In this document: in pieces, positions 8,083 through 16,648 of the stretch
Layout of the letters: every line of letters starts with the position of its first letter
How positions within the stretch are numbered: the stretch's first letter is position 1
Assembly: GCF_018614915.1 (NCBI RefSeq)
Contig: NZ_JAGGNU010000013.1
Coordinates: 1-48,734, forward strand
Length of the DNA stretch: 48,734 nucleotides
From: Variovorax paradoxus
GTDB lineage: Bacteria > Pseudomonadota > Gammaproteobacteria > Burkholderiales > Burkholderiaceae_C
Reading direction: 5' to 3'
Translations under genes and position numbers: made by a program
The notes under the pieces: generated by a model
What the model saw: the letters and a program-made list of their open reading frames with translations, nothing else
What the model was told of the DNA's origin: nothing
Databases searched by the model: none

Positions 8083-11000
8083 ATGACCCACCGTCTTTGC
8101 CGCACACTCCTCGTGAACGCTGGCACCAATCAGCGCATCCCGAGCTCACGTATTACGGCGGTCGATCCGCGTGGTGGTGCGGCCGTGCTGGGCGACAACG
8201 GCGTGGGCAAAACCAGCACCCTGCAGATCGTCCCGCTCTTCTTTGGGCATTCCCCCAGCCAGATCGTCTCGGCCGGTCAAGGCATGGAGCCGATGATCCG
8301 GTTCCTGCTGCCCACCGATGCCAGCGCCATCGTGTTCGAGTATCAACGCGGCCTCAAGGACAGTGACATCCGTCTGGCTGTAATCCGGCGCCGCCCGGAC
8401 GATCCCGACACGCCGTTCTACCGCCTCTACAACTGCGGCTTCAGGAAAGATCTGTTCGTCCGCGACGGGCGATTCCTCGCCGACGAAGAGACGCAGTTGC
8501 AGGCGACTTCATTTGGCATTTCGACGACCGGCAAGCTCAGCACCGCCGAACACCGCAGCGTGATTCTCGCCGTGCCCTCCAATACCAAGGAGCGTGAGCG
8601 CCTTCGACGCTTCAGCCTGGAGTTTTCCTACGGCCCGAGGTCCCTCGACAACTTGGACCGCCTGGTTGCCGCGATGGTGAAGAAGCATGTCAAGTTCACC
8701 GACATCGTCCAGGTGGCCGTTGGGCTCGTCCAGCAGGACATTGGTCAGGGATCGGACCGGTCTCGCCTGGTGTTCCGGCAGGGCAAGGCGCCGATTGAGC
8801 GGTGGCTGCGCAACCGCGCTTCTGTTGCTGCCGCATTCAAGCTCGAAGGCGAAGTGCTTGACCTCGGATCCGATCTCAAGGAGTACCGGGCGGCCGAATC
8901 GCGCTTCCGGTCTCGCCGTGCCGATGTGGATGCCCTCAAGGAGGCTAGAACCCATGAGCGCACGGCGGTCGCCGGCGCTATCGACCTCCTGGAGAAGGAT
9001 CGCCAGAGCGCCCTGGAGCGCGAGGAGGTTGAGCGGACCGAGCTCGCTGAAGCGAGCAGAGTAGCGAACCAGGAAGCCATTCGCTCCAAGCATTTCTATG
9101 ACGCCTCCGAATCGCAGGAATCCTTCTTCGAGAGAGAGCGAGCCGGTTACTGGGAATCCCAGATCGAGGGGCTGCCAACACTGCGTCTCAACCGACAGAG
9201 TCTGGTGCGTCAGCTCGATGCCGCCGAGGCCGCTCACGCCGACGCCACCTCCCGCTACGAAGGCATGCGGCAGGATCTGCGCAACCGCGCGGCCGACCGC
9301 CGTCTCGGGATCGAGACGAGCAAGCAGCCGCATCACCGTCGCCTGACCCAGGCGTTGGCGCAGATCGGCGATTCTGAGAAGGAGGCCAGTACACAGGCCA
9401 CCGCGTTGCGCGATGGTCAGCGGGACTCGCTGGACGCTGACAAGGCACCTCTGCTGGAGCAGCGCGGCGCCTGGGGCGGCCGCAAGGGCGAGCCCGCGGC
9501 TTCTCGTGAAGCCCTCGATGCGTTGAGCGAGGCCAACGCAAAGCGTCACCGGCATACCGGGAATCGCTCCTCGATCGTGGACTCGGTCGCGCGGGCCAAA
9601 TCGAAGGATGAGGCGGCTAAGCGAGACGGCCTACAGCTCGACGCCGCCATCCGCGCGGCACAAACGCGCCTGCAAGAGTTGATCGAAGCAGCCGCGGAGG
9701 CCAGGGGACGCATGAACCCGCAGCCTGGCTCGTTCCTGGCCAAGCTGCGCGGGCATTCGGACGACGATTGGCGGCGCGACCTGGCCAAGGTCATCGACCC
9801 GCGCTTGCTGGAACGCGAGGATCTGGACCCTGTGCACGCGGAGGAGTCCGCCCGCACGCTCTACGGCTGGGGTCTTCGCACGAGCGTGATCTCCACGCCG
9901 GACTGGGTGGACAACGAGTCGGCCAAGCGCATCGCGGATGACGCTGACTCCCGTGTGGGCGCTGCCAAGGCGCATCTTGAAGCCCTGCAGGCCCGCGTGA
10001 GTACGGTTGTGCGAGCGCAGAAGGAGGCCGAGCAGGCCGTCCAGGTGGCCGAAGCGACGCTCGCCACCCATGACGCGAACACGCCGGAGGTCGACGCGGC
10101 CTTCGAGCGCGCCACGCACCGGGTCAACACCGAGAGGAATGCCGCGACCGCGACGGCGGAGGCCGAGATGAATCGGCTCTCCGCGACGATCCAGGCCATC
10201 GAAGAGCAGGTCCGAAGCCTGAAGGCGACCTACGCAGTCCAGCTCGAGCAGATCCGCCTCTCGCATGCTGCGCAGCGGTTGGAGGCGCAAGCCACCCACG
10301 ACGTCGCGATCGCGAAGATTGACGAATCGCTCAAGACCTTGGACGACGAGGTCAAGCGGCAGGAAGCCGCCATCGACGCGCAGCTGGCAGAGCACCTTTC
10401 TGCGCAGGGCGTCGACCCGCAGCGGCTCCTGGAACTCAGGGAAAAGGTAAAGGCGATCAATCGGCAAACCGACGAGCTCGAATCCAAGGAAAGCCTGGTC
10501 GAGCGCTGGCGCACCTGGCAGGCAGAGGGCGGCTCGGCGCGGGTTAAACAGCTGCTCGCCGTGGCCGAGCGCGCCCAGGAAGCCGCGCGCGAAGCGACGG
10601 GAAAGCTCACAAGCTTCGATGTGGAAGCCGAGAAGGCAAGGAGCCGGTACGAAACCGCCAAGCAGGACAAGAGCATCCGTCGGGACGCGATCGACGACGA
10701 TCTGCAGGTGCTTACCGGCCTTGAGGACGAATTCGGCTCGTATCAGGCGGTCGGGGCTTCAGTGATCGATCCGAGCACCACCGTGAAGGAGCTGCGAGGC
10801 AAGGTGCACGCCGAGCGGCAGAAAATCGACAACCTTGAGCGCACGATCACCAGCACCACCGGCAAGCTGATGGTCAAGCTCACGACGGAAGACTCCGCCG
10901 TGCGCGATCTCATCGAAGCGAGCATGGCCGGAGCCTCCGAGGGGCCAATCGGCCGCGCACAGGAGCTCTGCTCGGCCTACCGCCTCATTGGCCCGCAGGT

Positions 11001-11763
11001 GGCGACCGACGTCAACCGGTCGCTCTCGGTGCTGCTCGCGAACATCGGCGCGTTCCACAAGTCCATCAGCAACTTTGAGCGGGAGGTGAAGGCGTTTAAC
11101 GTCCGGCTGCAGACGGGGCTGAGCGCCGTGCGATTCGAGCGTATCAAGGACCTCCGCGTCGACCTGGTCACCAATTTCGACACGCTGGGCTTCTACAAGA
11201 AGCTCTCGCGCATGGACGAGGTGGCGCGCCAGCACGCGAGCGAATATGGCAAGGACTTGTCGCGCGATCTGCCATCCGACGAAGTCACTCAGGCCGTTGG
11301 CGCTTTCCTGAGCGTCCTGGGCGGTGATGGTGCCCTCGAGGTGAACCTTGCCTCGCACATCACCCTTCGCGGCAGCGTCACGGACAACGGCGTGCGCAAG
11401 GAGTTCCGGCGCGAGAGCGAGTTCGAAAGCATCTCCTCGACCGGCCTCACCACGCTGGTCAAGGTGACGCTGATGACAGGCCTCTTGAACACCATCCGGG
11501 GCTCTGACCAGGTCTACGTGCCCTGGGTGACGGATGAGGTCGGCACCATCGATCCAGGCAACTTCGTGGCGCTCATGCAGATGCTGAAGGACAACTGGAT
11601 CGACGTGATGACCGCGTCACCCGAACTCGGCCCCACCCAGCACGCGCTGTTTGCGCGCCGCTACCTGTTCGAGGACAAGGGCCGCATTCGCGAATACGTG
11701 CCGGCCGGCGGGCTACCGCAGACCCACGTGCCCGCGTCGCCGGAAGTTGAGGTGCAGGCATGA
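8083..11763 (+). CDS. SMC/MukB-like ATPase (JetC/MksB) of a Wadjet-like system
   Basis: A 1226-residue condensin-type ATPase. The P-loop VLGDNGVGKTST is at residues ~35-46. It is followed by ~1000 residues of predominantly Glu/Lys/Arg/Ala-rich heptad sequence consistent with two coiled-coil arms. The C-terminal head has a signature-like SSTGLTTL (~1118) and Walker B VTDEVG (D1151, E1152). In Wadjet, the SMC dimer with MukE- and MukF-like subunits extrudes DNA loops and exposes small circular plasmids to JetD cleavage. The ATG at 8083 is chosen because the homologous N-terminal strand starts there; an upstream in-frame start at 7990 adds unrelated sequence. It overlaps the next gene by 4 bp. 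Confidence 0.88.
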   Translation: MTHRLCRTLLVNAGTNQRIPSSRITAVDPRGGAAVLGDNGVGKTSTLQIVPLFFGHSPSQIVSAGQGMEPMIRFLLPTDASAIVFEYQRGLKDSDIRLAVIRRRPDDPDTPFYRLYNCGFRKDLFVRDGRFLADEETQLQATSFGISTTGKLSTAEHRSVILAVPSNTKERERLRRFSLEFSYGPRSLDNLDRLVAAMVKKHVKFTDIVQVAVGLVQQDIGQGSDRSRLVFRQGKAPIERWLRNRASVAAAFKLEGEVLDLGSDLKEYRAAESRFRSRRADVDALKEARTHERTAVAGAIDLLEKDRQSALEREEVERTELAEASRVANQEAIRSKHFYDASESQESFFERERAGYWESQIEGLPTLRLNRQSLVRQLDAAEAAHADATSRYEGMRQDLRNRAADRRLGIETSKQPHHRRLTQALAQIGDSEKEASTQATALRDGQRDSLDADKAPLLEQRGAWGGRKGEPAASREALDALSEANAKRHRHTGNRSSIVDSVARAKSKDEAAKRDGLQLDAAIRAAQTRLQELIEAAAEARGRMNPQPGSFLAKLRGHSDDDWRRDLAKVIDPRLLEREDLDPVHAEESARTLYGWGLRTSVISTPDWVDNESAKRIADDADSRVGAAKAHLEALQARVSTVVRAQKEAEQAVQVAEATLATHDANTPEVDAAFERATHRVNTERNAATATAEAEMNRLSATIQAIEEQVRSLKATYAVQLEQIRLSHAAQRLEAQATHDVAIAKIDESLKTLDDEVKRQEAAIDAQLAEHLSAQGVDPQRLLELREKVKAINRQTDELESKESLVERWRTWQAEGGSARVKQLLAVAERAQEAAREATGKLTSFDVEAEKARSRYETAKQDKSIRRDAIDDDLQVLTGLEDEFGSYQAVGASVIDPSTTVKELRGKVHAERQKIDNLERTITSTTGKLMVKLTTEDSAVRDLIEASMAGASEGPIGRAQELCSAYRLIGPQVATDVNRSLSVLLANIGAFHKSISNFEREVKAFNVRLQTGLSAVRFERIKDLRVDLVTNFDTLGFYKKLSRMDEVARQHASEYGKDLSRDLPSDEVTQAVGAFLSVLGGDGALEVNLASHITLRGSVTDNGVRKEFRRESEFESISSTGLTTLVKVTLMTGLLNTIRGSDQVYVPWVTDEVGTIDPGNFVALMQMLKDNWIDVMTASPELGPTQHALFARRYLFEDKGRIREYVPAGGLPQTHVPASPEVEVQA

Positions 11764-12413
11764 ACGCGGACGTCCTGAAGCTCCTGCTGGCCGGCGAGTA
11801 CATCTGCCCGATTCGGTACCGGAACGAGTACGAGCTCCTCGAAGATCCTCAAGAGCAGGAAGAAACCCAATCGTGGCTGCTGGCCGTCAACATGCGACTT
11901 GCGCGCCTGGGCGACGAAGGCGCCTTCTTCATGGCGCCCGACGTGATCGGTGCCTCGGATGTCACTCGCATCAGGACTGAGCTCAAGGAGTTTCGGGACA
12001 ACTATGGTCCCGCGGTCCTGCTCTTGGACTTCATTCGCCAGAGCGACGTGGGGGGCAAGCTCCTGGTGCCGGGTGAGTATGTCGTGCTGCACGAACTGGA
12101 GAGGGCTGTCTCGCAGTCGAGCGTGCTGGAAACCCAGCTCAAGGGCCTGGTAAATGTGATCACCAGCGCGGCGATGCGTAACAGCAACCATGAGAACCTG
12201 CGGCGCCTGCTGGATCACCTGCAGCGCGATGGCTACGTCATCCTGGCCAATAAGGAAAACAGCGCCTACCAGGTCACCGGCAAGATCGATCAGCTGTACG
12301 CGGTGCTGCAGTTCCTCGACGAGAACAAGGTCGTTCCCGACCAGGAAATTGACGATCTTGAGGACGCATTGCAAGGGGATCTGTTGGACCAGGGCGAGGA
12401 AGGTGCGCCTTGA
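11760..12413 (+). CDS. MukE-like subunit (JetB/MksE) of a Wadjet-like system
   Basis: A 217-residue, mostly helical acidic protein. Its size and position between the SMC and kleisin-like genes match the MukE/MksE winged-helix subunits that bridge the kleisin. The C-terminal part, LLDHLQRDGYVILANKENSAYQVTG, reads like a winged helix with a beta hairpin. The start ATG lies inside the stop of the SMC gene (ATGA), and its own stop overlaps the next start. I recognise it mainly by context; sequence alone would give only a weak call. Confidence 0.75.
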   Translation: MNADVLKLLLAGEYICPIRYRNEYELLEDPQEQEETQSWLLAVNMRLARLGDEGAFFMAPDVIGASDVTRIRTELKEFRDNYGPAVLLLDFIRQSDVGGKLLVPGEYVVLHELERAVSQSSVLETQLKGLVNVITSAAMRNSNHENLRRLLDHLQRDGYVILANKENSAYQVTGKIDQLYAVLQFLDENKVVPDQEIDDLEDALQGDLLDQGEEGAP

Positions 12414-13663
12414 GCGAGCACGGCGATCAAGTCCAAAAGCTTCTGGCGGGACTGGCGAAGCATGCCGACCTGGTGGCTCAGGCCTACGAGGGCCCGGTCT
12501 CCGGGGGCGATCGAGCGCGCAATGCAGCCATCGAGGCCTTGTTCAACCTCAGTGTCCTGAAGCCGTACGACGAAGACGTCTACCGGCTTAATCCGCGGCT
12601 GCGTGAGTTCATCTCGGATCACTTCTCCAGCTACCAGGCGTTCCAGGCGCTGCGGCGCGTCTCCGGCACCATGGCCCAGGCCCGCGAGCAGTGGACCGAG
12701 TTGCGGCGCCTGAAGATCTCCGGCAGCCAGAGAGATCAGGCGCGCATGGAAAACGCGCTCGACGAGTCGATCGTCGAGATCGCGTATTCCATCGAGCACA
12801 ACCTGGCAATGCTGCATTCGCTCATCTCCACGCAGTACGGAAACGTCGATGACCTGACATCAAAGCTGCGTCAGAACCGCTACTACGCGCGCCAGATCGA
12901 TGCGTTCCTGCGCGACGTGGAGTCGATCGACGCCTTTGTGGATGCGGTGTCGGACGAAGCGATTGCGTCGGGTCTTCTGCACGTGCGCAGCGTCGTTTCC
13001 CGAAGGCTGGGGGCCCGGCGCCTGGACTGGACATCTCAGATCAAGGACGCGCAGAACGCGATCAGCAAGCGACTCTTCGAGGCGAAGATGATGGAGAAGC
13101 AACTGCGCCGGCTGTCGCGCTTCTCGCTCTGGCTTACCCGCAACAAGACGGTCGATGGATGGGACGTCGATGTCAAGGAATCGACTAGCCACAGCGTCGC
13201 CGGCGCGCAGACCCTGCGCTTTCGGCCCCAGCCCGACGTTGCCGATCCGGATCCCGTCACGATGGACGGCGTGCTGGCGGCGGTCGCACGGCTTCCGGCC
13301 AAGCCGACGCCGGTGCCGGCGAAGACGGATCCGGGACCCCACATGCTGGTCGAGGATGAGGAAACCGTCGAATTCCAGATGAGCGTTCAGCACGCCGCGC
13401 TGGAGGAGCTGGCGCTGATAGCCAACAGGACGCATGCGCCCATTTCGCTGCTCGAGTTCAAGCGCGGCCGCGAACCGCTGGCCGAGACCAGTGATGCTGT
13501 CTGGATGGTCTTCGCATGCGCGCAGCTGCGCAGCCGCAAGTTCCGATTGGACTTCGTCGCGGAAATCGAGCTCGATCCGTTCCCGATCAACGAGCACTTC
13601 CACGACGTCAACGTGCTCGCCCCGAGCTATGACCTGGGCACCCGGGCCTCTTCGCCGAAATGA
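12410..13663 (+). CDS. MukF-like kleisin subunit (JetA/MksF) of a Wadjet-like system
   Basis: A 417-residue protein with an N-terminal winged-helix-like part (RNAAIEALFNLSVLKPYDEDVYRLNPRLREFI), a helical middle and a C-terminal domain rich in beta strands. The order and size suit the MukF/kleisin component that closes the SMC ring. Translation appears to start at TTG 12410 within TTGA, overlapping the MukE-like stop, with a 4-bp overlap to the next gene as well. The role is assigned from operon context and fold-like features rather than from a diagnostic motif. Confidence 0.72.
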   Translation: MSEHGDQVQKLLAGLAKHADLVAQAYEGPVSGGDRARNAAIEALFNLSVLKPYDEDVYRLNPRLREFISDHFSSYQAFQALRRVSGTMAQAREQWTELRRLKISGSQRDQARMENALDESIVEIAYSIEHNLAMLHSLISTQYGNVDDLTSKLRQNRYYARQIDAFLRDVESIDAFVDAVSDEAIASGLLHVRSVVSRRLGARRLDWTSQIKDAQNAISKRLFEAKMMEKQLRRLSRFSLWLTRNKTVDGWDVDVKESTSHSVAGAQTLRFRPQPDVADPDPVTMDGVLAAVARLPAKPTPVPAKTDPGPHMLVEDEETVEFQMSVQHAALEELALIANRTHAPISLLEFKRGREPLAETSDAVWMVFACAQLRSRKFRLDFVAEIELDPFPINEHFHDVNVLAPSYDLGTRASSPK

Positions 13664-14484
13664 ATTTCACGTCCACGCAGATTACATTCCTGCAGAGCTT
13701 GATCGAAGGCGCGCCGGCTTCGAAGCTCGCGACTGCAACGGCGCTGTTCTTCAGCGAACACTTCAGCATCGGGCGGGCCGTTGCCGGCGCGGTGAGCTAC
13801 AGCGCCGAGCACCACGCGGCTGCCGAGGACCTCCTGAGAGCGCACAGGCTGCCTGTGGCCAGCCTCGGCAAAACGGCCAGCCGCGCAGAGGCCGCGTCAT
13901 TTGGCGGCATGTCCGAGAAGGCCTTCAGCGTGGCGCCGCGCGCGCGATCGGTCGCCATTCGCTGCATCGGGGACTGCAAGCTCGATGGGCAATCCGTCTA
14001 TACCCCGGACGGAACCCACATGGTGACGAACCCCGAGCGGGCCAGCACCATCTCCTGCGATCGGATCATGCTGGTCGAGAACTTCGAGACCTTCCAGCAG
14101 GTCCAGGCGTATCGGTGGATCGAATGGGACGCGGCCGGGACCTTGGTTGTCTACCGCGGCGATCCTGAGAACCCGAACCAGCATGCCGCGCAGCTCGTTC
14201 TAGCTCGAGGCGAGCCAGTCGTCGGCTTCTTCGACTTCGATCCCGCGGGGCTCATGATGGCCAAGGCAATTCCATCGAGCAGATTCAAGGGCTTTGTCCT
14301 TCCGGATCAAGCCTGGCTCGGGGCGGCGTGCGATACCCCTCATGGGCGCCAGCTGTACGACCGCCAAGTGGGTGTGTATGGCGCGGCCCTTGACGCAACC
14401 AGCGAGCCGTTGATCATCGAAAGGTGGGCGTTTATGAAGTCCCTTGCCAGCGCAGTCGCGCAGGAAGCGATGCGTAGCGCGTAG
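13660..14484 (+). CDS. Toprim-containing nuclease subunit (JetD/MksG) of a Wadjet-like system
   Basis: A 274-residue protein with a Toprim fold signature: RIMLVENFETF supplies E140, and GFFDFDPAG supplies the DxD at 192-194, spaced as in topoisomerase VI A-like and JetD/MksG proteins. In Wadjet this subunit cuts the DNA held by the SMC complex. It is shorter than type I JetD (DUF3322-DUF2220) and resembles the compact form found with MksBEF-type complexes. It is last in the operon and starts with ATGA overlap, so all four subunits are translationally coupled. Confidence 0.85.
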   Translation: MNFTSTQITFLQSLIEGAPASKLATATALFFSEHFSIGRAVAGAVSYSAEHHAAAEDLLRAHRLPVASLGKTASRAEAASFGGMSEKAFSVAPRARSVAIRCIGDCKLDGQSVYTPDGTHMVTNPERASTISCDRIMLVENFETFQQVQAYRWIEWDAAGTLVVYRGDPENPNQHAAQLVLARGEPVVGFFDFDPAGLMMAKAIPSSRFKGFVLPDQAWLGAACDTPHGRQLYDRQVGVYGAALDATSEPLIIERWAFMKSLASAVAQEAMRSA

Positions 14485-14515
14485 CGGGTGGACCAGCGCG
14501 CGAGATCTCGGCGGC

Positions 14516-14875
14516 TCATCCGCGTACATCCGAGAATTCGAGAGGGCAACCTAAAAAAATTTCGGCCCGGCTGACCCGGGTGATTTCGATGCGATGCTCG
14601 CGGCACCATCTCACCAATGCATCCTCGGTGAAGAGACTGTGATTGTCGAACGCGATCCCGCGCAACGGAATCGGGAACAGCTCGCCGGCCTTGGCAAAGG
14701 CCTCAATCACATGGATGCTGTCCGGCGCGAAGACTGGCAGGCGTGCAGTCTGACCAGATGCGATGTCCGTCAAGACTAGGTCCAGGGCGGGGCTGCCGAG
14801 TGGCGGCGCGCTGCGTGCAACAAGATCGGCCTTCACATAGCCCAAAGTAGGCTGGCCATCAGGCCGTTGGCCCAT
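14516..14875 (-). pseudogene. Remnant of an integrase-core (DDE) transposase
   Basis: About 118 codons preserve part of an rve-type catalytic domain: GYVKADLVARS (first Asp), LVLTDIASGQTARLPV, then LRGIAFDNHSLF (second Asp, with the conserved DN) and WCREHRIEITRVSR. After SR the sequence leaves the family pattern and stops, so the region with the catalytic Glu is lost. The N-terminal half is also absent. It appears to be a fragment of an old insertion sequence between the Wadjet-like operon and the next module. Confidence 0.65.
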
Positions 14876-15569
14876 TGATCGAGAAATGGATGACATCAAT
14901 CTCTCCCGTCGTCGTGGGCCCATCTCCCTCGACCGGCTTCGAGGCATCCGCCGGGCCGCACAGCTCTCATGAACTGCTAGCGACGTCGAGGCCGTTGGCG
15001 CTGGAGGCGGGCGGCGGCGCGCGTTTTCGACTAGTCGCCATGGTCCTCCTAGCATAGTCCGCGGTTTTGAAACTCCAAGCGCGCCCGACATCCTGCAGTC
15101 GCACCATATTGGTCTGCTGACCCGCTGCCGGCTGAAGGCGCTGGTGAGCTGATCCAGCTCCGCCCGTGCAAGCATTCATCTGCCACAGTTTCGAGGCGCC
15201 GAACATCTGGCATCGAAGGGGCCCCGCTCCCTTTGAGATCGTGCGGGCTAGGCCGAGCGTGCATTGGATCGTCGGTATTCCAAGTCTGCCGAATCGAGAC
15301 CTGCAACGCCTAAAAATTAAATGCCCCTCTCGGAGCGCCAAAGCTGAGTAGCAACTTTCCCTTCCGAAACAACTTTCGTAACGGACTACTGGCGCGGACA
15401 AAAAAGCACCGCGATGATTCGCTTACCAATGTTTCTCATAGCGAAGGGGAGGCGTGAGGCCAAGACGAAGGCGAAAGGCGGCGCCCTCACATCCTCGGCC
15501 GATCAAAGCTGACCCGCGAAATTCGTCGATACGCTGTTTCGGAGAATGGCCAGCAGCGAATCGACGCAG
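14876..15569. other. Gene-poor stretch, probably decayed mobile DNA
   Basis: I find no intact gene here. The minus-strand frame running into the transposase remnant is open but has Arg/Pro/Ser-rich sequence without family features, and the other short frames are unconvincing. It most likely represents the degraded upstream part of the neighbouring IS remnant. Confidence 0.5.
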
Positions 15570-15881
15570 CTAATTGACCGCCGATCTAACTTTTTTGGGC
15601 GCGCTTGACTCGACCGCTCTCGCTGTGTGTCGAAGTTCCTTCCTATACCTCTTCGAAACGGCTGTAATCAGCACGGCCGGATCGACCTCAAGGCCCTCGG
15701 CGATGCGAAAGACGCTGGATAGCGATGGCATCGCAATTGCTCGCTCGACCTTTGCGACAAAAGTGCGATGAACCTCTGCCAGGAGCGCGAACCGGTCCTG
15801 GCTGAGCCCGAGCGCCAACCTGCGAGCTTTTAGCTCTGCCGCAAATGCCCGGAGCAACGCCGGGTCCTGGTCGGAACGCAT
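15570..15881 (-). CDS. XRE-family HTH transcriptional regulator
   Basis: A 103-residue DNA-binding protein with one Cro/C1-type HTH over residues ~10-70 (LKARRLALGLSQDRFALLAE, then VHRTFVAKVERAIAMPSLSS) and a basic tail. It is transcribed away from the AAA+/phosphoesterase operon, and the ~270-bp gap between them holds that operon's promoter and an inverted repeat. It is therefore a good candidate for the operon's regulator, an inference from position. Confidence 0.88.
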   Translation of the reverse strand: MRSDQDPALLRAFAAELKARRLALGLSQDRFALLAEVHRTFVAKVERAIAMPSLSSVFRIAEGLEVDPAVLITAVSKRYRKELRHTARAVESSAPKKVRSAVN

Positions 15882-15959
15882 GAGACGAATCTCGCCTCTT
15901 GCAACCTTTTGCGCACCAGCCTATCGGGTTCAAAATGCACGAACATGTACAAAGCGATG

Positions 15960-16006
15960 CGGTAACACCTCGCGCGTTTGCAACCTGAACTCCCTTACTG
16001 TTACCG
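15960..16006. promoter_or_regulatory. Possible operator upstream of the AAA+/phosphoesterase operon
   Basis: CGGTAAC (15960-15966) and GTTACCG (16000-16006) form a perfect 7-bp inverted repeat 33 bp apart, just upstream of the putative -35 box. It could be a pair of half-sites for the divergent XRE protein. A short repeat like this can arise by chance. Confidence 0.35.
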
Positions 16007-16013
16007 TGTCAGC

Positions 16014-16042
16014 TTGAGCTTTTAGGCACCAGCGTATAAGAT
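16014..16042 (+). promoter_or_regulatory. Putative sigma-70 promoter of the AAA+/phosphoesterase operon
   Basis: TTGAGC (16014-16019) and TAAGAT (16037-16042, within TATAAGAT) are 17 bp apart and lie ~105 bp upstream of the first start codon. Both boxes and the spacing are close to consensus. Confidence 0.5.
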
Positions 16043-16147
16043 GCAAGGGACGAGCTGACGCAGATCCCGATGTAGATCCTAAGGTTGCTGGACCCGGCCT
16101 GGCGCCGAGAGGGGCGATCGCGGTTGGCCCTCGACGGAGCGATCAGC

Positions 16148-16648
16148 ATGAACGGTGCTCTCTTAAAAGCGCGCTTTCCGTACATGTTCGAAGGTGACCA
16201 CATTGGCCTGACCTTCTATCGCGGCTGGACGCCAATTTTGGGCCGCGCGTGCGAGCAGATCGACCAACTTCTACCCCCCACCAAACTTGGCTTTCGATGG
16301 GTCCAGCTTCGAGCCGACCAGGGGTGCGGGCTCTTCTTGTATGTCTTAGCCGAATTTCGATCGTTCGTGGTCAACCTCGAGGGCGATACGCGCCGAGCCA
16401 TGATGTTCGCGGCCTACGATGTTGCCGCGGACCTAACGCCCGAGGTGGATCGGGTCGTCCTCGAAGCCGAGCGTATGACGAGCACGGCTTGCATGATATG
16501 CGGCCGACGTGCCGAAGCAGCCTCCTATTTTGGAACTGAGCTCACGTTGTGCAGCTTGCACGAGCCAAGCGCTCTTGCCCGTAGTGGCGATGAAGGGCTA
16601 GAAGGCTTTTGGCGGGAGGCGGTCGAGTGGGAGGCCATACCATCGTGA
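16148..16648 (+). CDS. Uncharacterised protein with a C-terminal zinc-binding motif
   Basis: A 166-residue protein whose function I do not recognise. The N-terminal part is a mixed alpha/beta sequence (FEGDHIGLTFYRGWTPILGR, KLGFRWVQLRADQGCGLFLY). Near the C-terminus C115-x2-C118 and C135-x2-H138 (CMICG ... CSLH) look like a single zinc-knuckle site. The ATG at 16148 is chosen because GGAG lies 8 nt upstream; the frame is open further back to 16085 without a ribosome binding site. Its stop overlaps the GTG start of the AAA+ gene, so the two are translationally coupled. It may be an adaptor or substrate-recognition partner for the ATPase. Confidence 0.72.
   Translation: MNGALLKARFPYMFEGDHIGLTFYRGWTPILGRACEQIDQLLPPTKLGFRWVQLRADQGCGLFLYVLAEFRSFVVNLEGDTRRAMMFAAYDVAADLTPEVDRVVLEAERMTSTACMICGRRAEAASYFGTELTLCSLHEPSALARSGDEGLEGFWREAVEWEAIPS

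Noticed and set aside
8509..9555. 348-codon minus-strand frame opposite the SMC gene
   Set aside because: Antisense to well-defined coiled-coil coding sequence, low-complexity composition and no recognisable domain.
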